From positions 1 to 10,231 of the forward strand of contig CAYWXH010000060.1 of assembly GCA_964462295.1 (NCBI GenBank): 10,231 nucleotides of DNA, read 5' to 3'. Positions 6,348 through 10,231 of this stretch are shown one piece after another. The notes beneath the pieces are model-generated. The model ran no database searches. It saw nothing but the letters and a program-made list of their open reading frames with translations, and had not been told where the DNA came from. Position 1 is the first letter of the stretch. The number at the start of each line of letters is the position of its first letter. This DNA is from JALVIU01 sp964462295. Its GTDB lineage: Bacteria; Atribacterota; JALVIU01. The translations under genes were made by a program, and so were the position numbers.

Positions 6348-7491
6348 CTTCTATCACCTTTTTATAGAGTTCTTTAAATAATTCTATAAGCTTATGGGAT
6401 GGTTTTTCCTTTTTTTTCTCTTCATAGTATGAAATATAGGACTTAACAGGATCTAATATATCATCTATCATAAGATTTCTCTTTTTTTCTGTCTCTTTTT
6501 TAAGAATTTGAATATTTAAAACTTGAGGAAGATACTTTTTTATCTTCTCTATGAGGAGTCTTACATCTTCTCCCTTGGCATCAAGGATAACCTTTAAATA
6601 TCCGTCAAATTCCGCATACTCTTCAATAAAAGATGTAACTTCTTCTTTATCTACTGATATGACCTTCATCTTTTTATAAGGTGTTTTAATAAATTCGATT
6701 TTATCAGGGGGAAGTCCTGGCTTTATCTCTAAAAATATAAAACCTTTTTCATCCTGTTCTCCAAAATCTAAGGGGAAAAGAGATCCTGAATAATATGCAG
6801 GTGCTGGGGTATCAAGTTTTTGATACTTATGTATATGACCTGCTGCTATATAACTTGCCGTATGAGGTAAAAGAAGTGGAGGTACTGCATAAGAGTTTGC
6901 AAGATAGAATTTGTGTTCTGTTCCAGAGGTAGTTGCACCCCCTACAAGAAGGTGTGTAACTACAATATTTATCCCATCATCTATAAACATCTTTTTAAAG
7001 TAATGAAATACAGCCCCCATTCGCTCTGCATACCTTGATTTTGCAATATGCTCTGGGAGTTCATAATCACCTACATTCAAAACTTCTGCCTCTCTTATAA
7101 AGGGAACAGCAGAGATAAAAATAGGCTCTTTTGCCCTACTTTGAAATTTTAGATATGTTTCCCTACTTGTTTTTCCAAAAGAGTGAATATTTGCTATCTT
7201 CAATATCTTAGCAATTGAGGAAAATCTTAACCCACTGTCATGATTACCAGCAACCATAAGAACTTGGGTACCCAAATAGTGAAGCTCTACCAAAAAGTTA
7301 AATAATACCTCTTCAGCGCGGGAAGAAGGGATAAACTTATCAAATATATCTCCTGCAATTATAAGAAGTTCCACATCATTTTCTTTTATAAAATCCTTGA
7401 GATATGAAAGGGCTTTTGTCTCTTCTTCTGTCCTATCTTTCCCATATAGTGTTTTTCCCAAGTGCCAATCTGCCGTATGTACTATGCGCAT
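6337..7491 (-). CDS. sbcD: SbcD/Mre11 nuclease
   Basis: Manganese-dependent nuclease subunit that pairs with SbcC/Rad50 to trim and open DNA ends. The 384 aa start with the calcineurin-type phosphodiesterase motifs in order: DWHLG (Asp8, His10), GDIFD (Asp48), GNHD (Asn83, His84), VVTH (His180) and GHIH (His219, His221); all metal ligands and the catalytic histidine are present. A capping region follows (about 255-330). The C-terminal stretch with DDILDPVKSYISYY and a helical, lysine-rich tail is where Mre11 grips the root of the Rad50 coiled coil. The start MRIVHTADWH is typical of the family and comes 1 nt after the herA stop. I see no clear Shine-Dalgarno site, so translation probably depends on ribosomes that finish herA. 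It overlaps sbcC by 11 nt. Confidence 0.96.
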   Translation of the reverse strand: MRIVHTADWHLGKTLYGKDRTEEETKALSYLKDFIKENDVELLIIAGDIFDKFIPSSRAEEVLFNFLVELHYLGTQVLMVAGNHDSGLRFSSIAKILKIANIHSFGKTSRETYLKFQSRAKEPIFISAVPFIREAEVLNVGDYELPEHIAKSRYAERMGAVFHYFKKMFIDDGINIVVTHLLVGGATTSGTEHKFYLANSYAVPPLLLPHTASYIAAGHIHKYQKLDTPAPAYYSGSLFPLDFGEQDEKGFIFLEIKPGLPPDKIEFIKTPYKKMKVISVDKEEVTSFIEEYAEFDGYLKVILDAKGEDVRLLIEKIKKYLPQVLNIQILKKETEKKRNLMIDDILDPVKSYISYYEEKKKEKPSHKLIELFKELYKKVIEDEG

Positions 7492-7492
7492 A

Positions 7493-9160
7493 TCACATCA
7501 TAAAATCAGGGAGATTTCCCTCATCATCTTCAACTTCTTCCTTTTTTGTTGCCCAAAGAGGAAAAGGAAAGCGAAGAAGCAAGGGGACAGGAACATCTGG
7601 TTGATGATATATCATTGTTCCTGAATTAATCATTATAGCCCTTTTCCTCAATGTTGGAGTAAGAAAATCATACTCTGTTCGCTCTGATTCGGCGGGATCA
7701 AGCCTTCCCACCACCTTAATAGCAGAGTTTGCAAATACCCTTTTTTCTATCTCTGATGCAGTCTGTTGTGCTCCTATAAGTATTATACCTAAAGATCTAC
7801 CCCTCTCTGCTATGTCTAATAAAAGCTCTTTTATAGGACTCCATCCGGTTTTGGGGGCATATTTATTAAGCTCATCAAGCATTATGAAAACAAGGGGGCG
7901 TGAAGTATTGCTCTTTTCTTTTTCTCTAAATATTTCATTTATAATAACACCTACTACAAACATCTTAGAATATGAATCAAGTCTATTTACATCAATTACA
8001 GTAATCTGTGAGTCCTTCCACCCGATCTTAAAAGAAGATGTATTGTAATTTCCCCGAGGAAACGGCCTTATTATGGAACGTGCACTTACCGCCGCATGGT
8101 CAAGTCTTCGCAAAAATGCAGAGACTGTCTGTGATGCCACATTTCCTCCACTAAACCACCATTCCTGATCTATCTCTATATCCCTTTTCAAATCAAAAAG
8201 GGTATCTATCTTATTCCCATCTTTCTCAATGGAGACTTTATCTTTTGAGTCTTTAGAAAGCTCATATAGTCTATCCTCTACTTTTCTTATGGCATGCATC
8301 AGGGTAGAGATTTCTTCTTCTCCTCCTGTAGAAAAGAGAAAACGTAAAATTCTTTTACTTGCTATATCATACATTGTCCAAAAATATGGATTTATACCTT
8401 CTTTTCTCTTTTCAGTCATAACCTCTATCCCCTCACTTACAGGGCGAGAAGGTGCATAAAATCTTACACTTTCAAAGGGTCTATCAGAAGGAAGACCAAG
8501 GAGTGCATACTTTTCTCTCTCTTCTTTTTTTAACTTCTTATTTGGCTTATCAAGAAAAAGCAAATCCTCTCCTTTTACATTAAAAATAATGGCATGTGTA
8601 GATGCCCTCTCTTTTCCAAGTGCCTTTGAGTTAAAAAGAGAATATAAAAAAAATAAGGCATATGATGTCTTTGTAGCAACCCCCGATATTCCAGAGATAG
8701 AAAGATGTCCTCCTTTCTCTCCATTTATAAATTCAAGATTAGAATAAACTACAGCACCGTTTCTCATTATTCCTACAGGCACTCTCCTCTCCATCCTATC
8801 AAAATAGAGTCCCTTCTCTATTCCCCTTGTAGAACGATAAACCTTATCCCCTGGATGAGGAGGTATGTAGACTTCAGGCTCTACCCGAGTAACCTTTACA
8901 AAGGCTGCATATGACACCTCTACAGGAATAAGCCCTTCTTTTGCAAGTATGGTATCACTATCAAACTGTGCTCCTTCATACAGTTTTCTTACATGGTCTA
9001 CTACTCCATAAAAGGTAACCTTTTCATCCTTCCCAGGAATCTTCGTGGTTACCTCTACAATATCATCAAGTTCCAAATATCTATCTTTTAAAACACCTAC
9101 CCAAAACTCCAAGGGAGATGCATCTTTTGTACCAAGAACAAGTCCTACCTCTTCACTCAT
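7493..9160 (-). CDS. herA: HerA-like hexameric ATPase/DNA translocase
   Basis: Member of the HerA/FtsK family, ring ATPases that pump DNA during end resection. The 555 aa begin with a beta-rich region (about 4-95) fitting the HAS barrel, followed by the ATPase. Walker B is VFIMLDELNKYAP (424-436, Asp429-Glu430); AERGRSLGIILIGAQQ (451-466) carries the likely arginine finger and sensor glutamine; GRLDPAES (485-492) follows. The P-loop is unusual, GISGVATKTS (157-166), one residue longer than GxxGxGKS. A long charged insert (about 205-335) separates P-loop and Walker B. Start: a GAGG site 7 nt before the ATG, overlapping the nfo stop as ATGA. The place directly before sbcD-sbcC matches the known herA-mre11-rad50 association. 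Helicase activity is inferred; a non-hexameric or regulatory role cannot be excluded. Confidence 0.9.
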   Translation of the reverse strand: MSEEVGLVLGTKDASPLEFWVGVLKDRYLELDDIVEVTTKIPGKDEKVTFYGVVDHVRKLYEGAQFDSDTILAKEGLIPVEVSYAAFVKVTRVEPEVYIPPHPGDKVYRSTRGIEKGLYFDRMERRVPVGIMRNGAVVYSNLEFINGEKGGHLSISGISGVATKTSYALFFLYSLFNSKALGKERASTHAIIFNVKGEDLLFLDKPNKKLKKEEREKYALLGLPSDRPFESVRFYAPSRPVSEGIEVMTEKRKEGINPYFWTMYDIASKRILRFLFSTGGEEEISTLMHAIRKVEDRLYELSKDSKDKVSIEKDGNKIDTLFDLKRDIEIDQEWWFSGGNVASQTVSAFLRRLDHAAVSARSIIRPFPRGNYNTSSFKIGWKDSQITVIDVNRLDSYSKMFVVGVIINEIFREKEKSNTSRPLVFIMLDELNKYAPKTGWSPIKELLLDIAERGRSLGIILIGAQQTASEIEKRVFANSAIKVVGRLDPAESERTEYDFLTPTLRKRAIMINSGTMIYHQPDVPVPLLLRFPFPLWATKKEEVEDDEGNLPDFMM

Positions 9161-10008
9161 CTTTTTTCCTCTATAAGTGACCTTAGTACTTTAAGATTTT
9201 CCCTATAATACTTATCACCACCTGGGGTCTCAAGTATCATAGGAATACCTTCTAATCTCTTATCATTTACTATAAATCTAAATCCATCAAGTCCAATATA
9301 GCCTTTCCCAATATGTTCATGTCGATCTTTTTTTGTACCAAGATCATTTTTCGAATCATTTAAATGAATAGCCTTAAGATTTGAAAGCCCAATAATTTCA
9401 TCAAACTGGGACATGGTATTTTCATATGCATCCTTTGTCCTTATATCATACCCTGCCGCAAAGATATGACATGTATCAAGACATACCCCTATTCTATCCT
9501 TGTTTTCTGTCTTATCTATAAGATATGCAAGCTGTTCAAATCTATAACCCAAATTTGAACCCTGTCCTGCTGTAGTCTCAAGTAATAACATTACATTACT
9601 ATCCTTAGAAAGCTCAAAAAGATAATTAATGCTATCTGCTATAATTTTAAGCCCCACCTCTTCTCCTTTTCCCATATGAGAACCAGGATGAAGGACTACA
9701 TAAGGAACGCCCAATTGCCCAGCTCTTATAAACTCATCAAGGAGAGCATTTTGAGACTTTTTAAGCTTCTCCTCTTCAGGACTTCCTATATTTATAAGAT
9801 AAGAGGTATGAATTACTACATCTTTTATGTCATATTTTTTAATATTTTCTTTAAACTTTTCTGTATCTTTTTCTGAAAGGGGCTTTGCCGTCCATTGCAT
9901 CTGATTTTTAGAAAATATCTGAATCACATCACAATCTAAATCTCTTCCCCTCTTTGGGGCATTGTATACACCACCTGATATAGATACATGTGCACCGAGT
10001 AATGGCAT
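9157..10008 (-). CDS. nfo: Endonuclease IV (AP endonuclease)
   Basis: Cuts DNA 5' of abasic sites and removes blocked 3' ends in base excision repair. The protein is a TIM barrel with three zinc ions, and all nine expected ligands are visible (numbering from the ATG): His67, His107 (VVLHPGSH), Glu144 (LLLETTAGQGSNLG), Asp178 and His181 (CLDTCHIFAAGYD), His215 (AIHLNDSKND), Asp228 and His230 (DRHEHIGKG), and Glu260 (MILETPGG). I place the start at 10008 (MPLLGAHVSISGG, 283 aa). A TTG four codons upstream would lie against the Shine-Dalgarno site itself, and family members start close to GAHVS. It is the first gene of the repair operon, directly behind the promoter. The stop overlaps herA as ATGA, which ties expression of this single-strand repair enzyme to break-repair proteins. 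Confidence 0.97.
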   Translation of the reverse strand: MPLLGAHVSISGGVYNAPKRGRDLDCDVIQIFSKNQMQWTAKPLSEKDTEKFKENIKKYDIKDVVIHTSYLINIGSPEEEKLKKSQNALLDEFIRAGQLGVPYVVLHPGSHMGKGEEVGLKIIADSINYLFELSKDSNVMLLLETTAGQGSNLGYRFEQLAYLIDKTENKDRIGVCLDTCHIFAAGYDIRTKDAYENTMSQFDEIIGLSNLKAIHLNDSKNDLGTKKDRHEHIGKGYIGLDGFRFIVNDKRLEGIPMILETPGGDKYYRENLKVLRSLIEEKR

Positions 10009-10012
10009 CTCT

Positions 10013-10018
10013 ACCTCC
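10013..10018 (-). promoter_or_regulatory. Ribosome-binding site that fixes the nfo start
   Basis: GGAGGT, near-perfectly complementary to the 16S tail, ends 4-5 nt before the ATG at 10008. An alternative TTG codon at 10018-10020 overlaps this site and cannot use it, so the protein starts MPLLGAHVS. Confidence 0.88.
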
Positions 10019-10035
10019 AAATTTTTACTTATTAA

Positions 10036-10063
10036 ATTTTAGCACATAAAACAATAAAGTCAA
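10036..10063 (-). promoter_or_regulatory. Promoter of the nfo-herA-sbcD-sbcC operon
   Basis: On the minus strand, TTGACT (10063-10058), a 16-bp spacer and TAAAAT (10041-10036) form a good sigma70 promoter, strengthened by an extended -10 (TGC directly before TAAAAT, from 10044). The start should be near 10029, only about 20 nt before the nfo ATG, leaving no room for a leader regulator. I see no other promoter before the tightly joined genes downstream and no obvious LexA-like palindrome here. Confidence 0.72.
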
Positions 10064-10152
10064 CTCTTCTTTTTCTCTTGTTAATAATTTGGTGGTGTGC
10101 ATATTCATATATATTTTTTGCGATTTTCTTTGTATATCACATTTCCCATTCC

Positions 10153-10230
10153 TTATTCCAAAAGGTTTACGCTAACCTCCTCACATATTGCCTCCTCAGT
10201 ACTCACTGTAAGGGGCTCATACATCTCATT
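10153..10230 (-). CDS. Possible C-terminal end of an upstream gene (partial)
   Basis: A minus-strand frame is open from the window edge to a TAA at 10153-10155 and reads NEMYEPLTVSTEEAICEEVS followed by VNLLE. It is acidic and protein-like, but only 25 codons are visible. An in-frame ATG at 10224 has no ribosome-binding site in view, so a longer gene cut by the window is more likely than a small peptide. I do not recognise it, and it does not resemble the end of NurA as far as I can judge. Plus-strand and other frames here are also partly open, so this may be non-coding. Confidence 0.25.
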   Translation of the reverse strand, partial: NEMYEPLTVSTEEAICEEVSVNLLE

Positions 10231-10231
10231 T

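Noticed and set aside
10009..10020. TTG start giving a 287-aa Nfo (MEVEMPLL...).
   Set aside because: The TTG overlaps the GGAGGT ribosome-binding site that serves the ATG at 10008, and Nfo proteins begin near GAHVS.
10088..10231. Plus-strand open frame running off the right edge.
   Set aside because: It has no ATG or ribosome-binding site and is rich in Phe, Ile and Ser, as expected for the antisense of AT-rich DNA.

Overview
The window looks like a chromosomal piece of a low-GC, probably thermophilic bacterium. AGA/AGG and ATA codons are frequent and both coding strands are purine-rich. PurB, the sigma70-type promoters and the Shine-Dalgarno sites are bacterial, while the HerA-Mre11-Rad50 gene set resembles an archaeal or thermophile repair operon. 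I cannot name the phylum from sequence alone.

Layout. Positions 1-560 hold no gene. They contain a cluster of GC-rich palindromic repeats with conserved ends (GATTGC...CTCGCAATGAC) and variable self-complementary stems; one copy is inverted and several are partial. Positions 563-3782 (plus strand) hold purB behind its own promoter. A second, near-consensus promoter then drives a two-gene unit: a membrane diguanylate cyclase, and an overlapping gene for a protein with the fold of threonine dehydratase that has lost the residues that hold and use PLP.

Positions 10063 down to 3777 (minus strand) form one tightly packed repair operon: nfo (endonuclease IV), herA-like ATPase, sbcD/mre11, sbcC/rad50. 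Junctions are a 4-nt overlap, a 1-nt gap and an 11-nt overlap. One promoter with an extended -10 lies just upstream of nfo. The two gene blocks converge and their last codons overlap by 6 nt, with no terminator visible between them. The final ~220 bases hold the nfo promoter and perhaps the 3' end of another minus-strand gene.

How the genes work together. Mre11-Rad50 and HerA are known in archaea to open and resect DNA double-strand breaks with the nuclease NurA. Here nfo, an abasic-site endonuclease, is the fourth member, and no nurA is visible. The diguanylate cyclase and the degenerate PLP-fold protein are translationally coupled, which suggests (inference) that a catalytically dead metabolic enzyme serves as a ligand sensor or partner for c-di-GMP signalling. 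This pair is the most unusual thing in the window.
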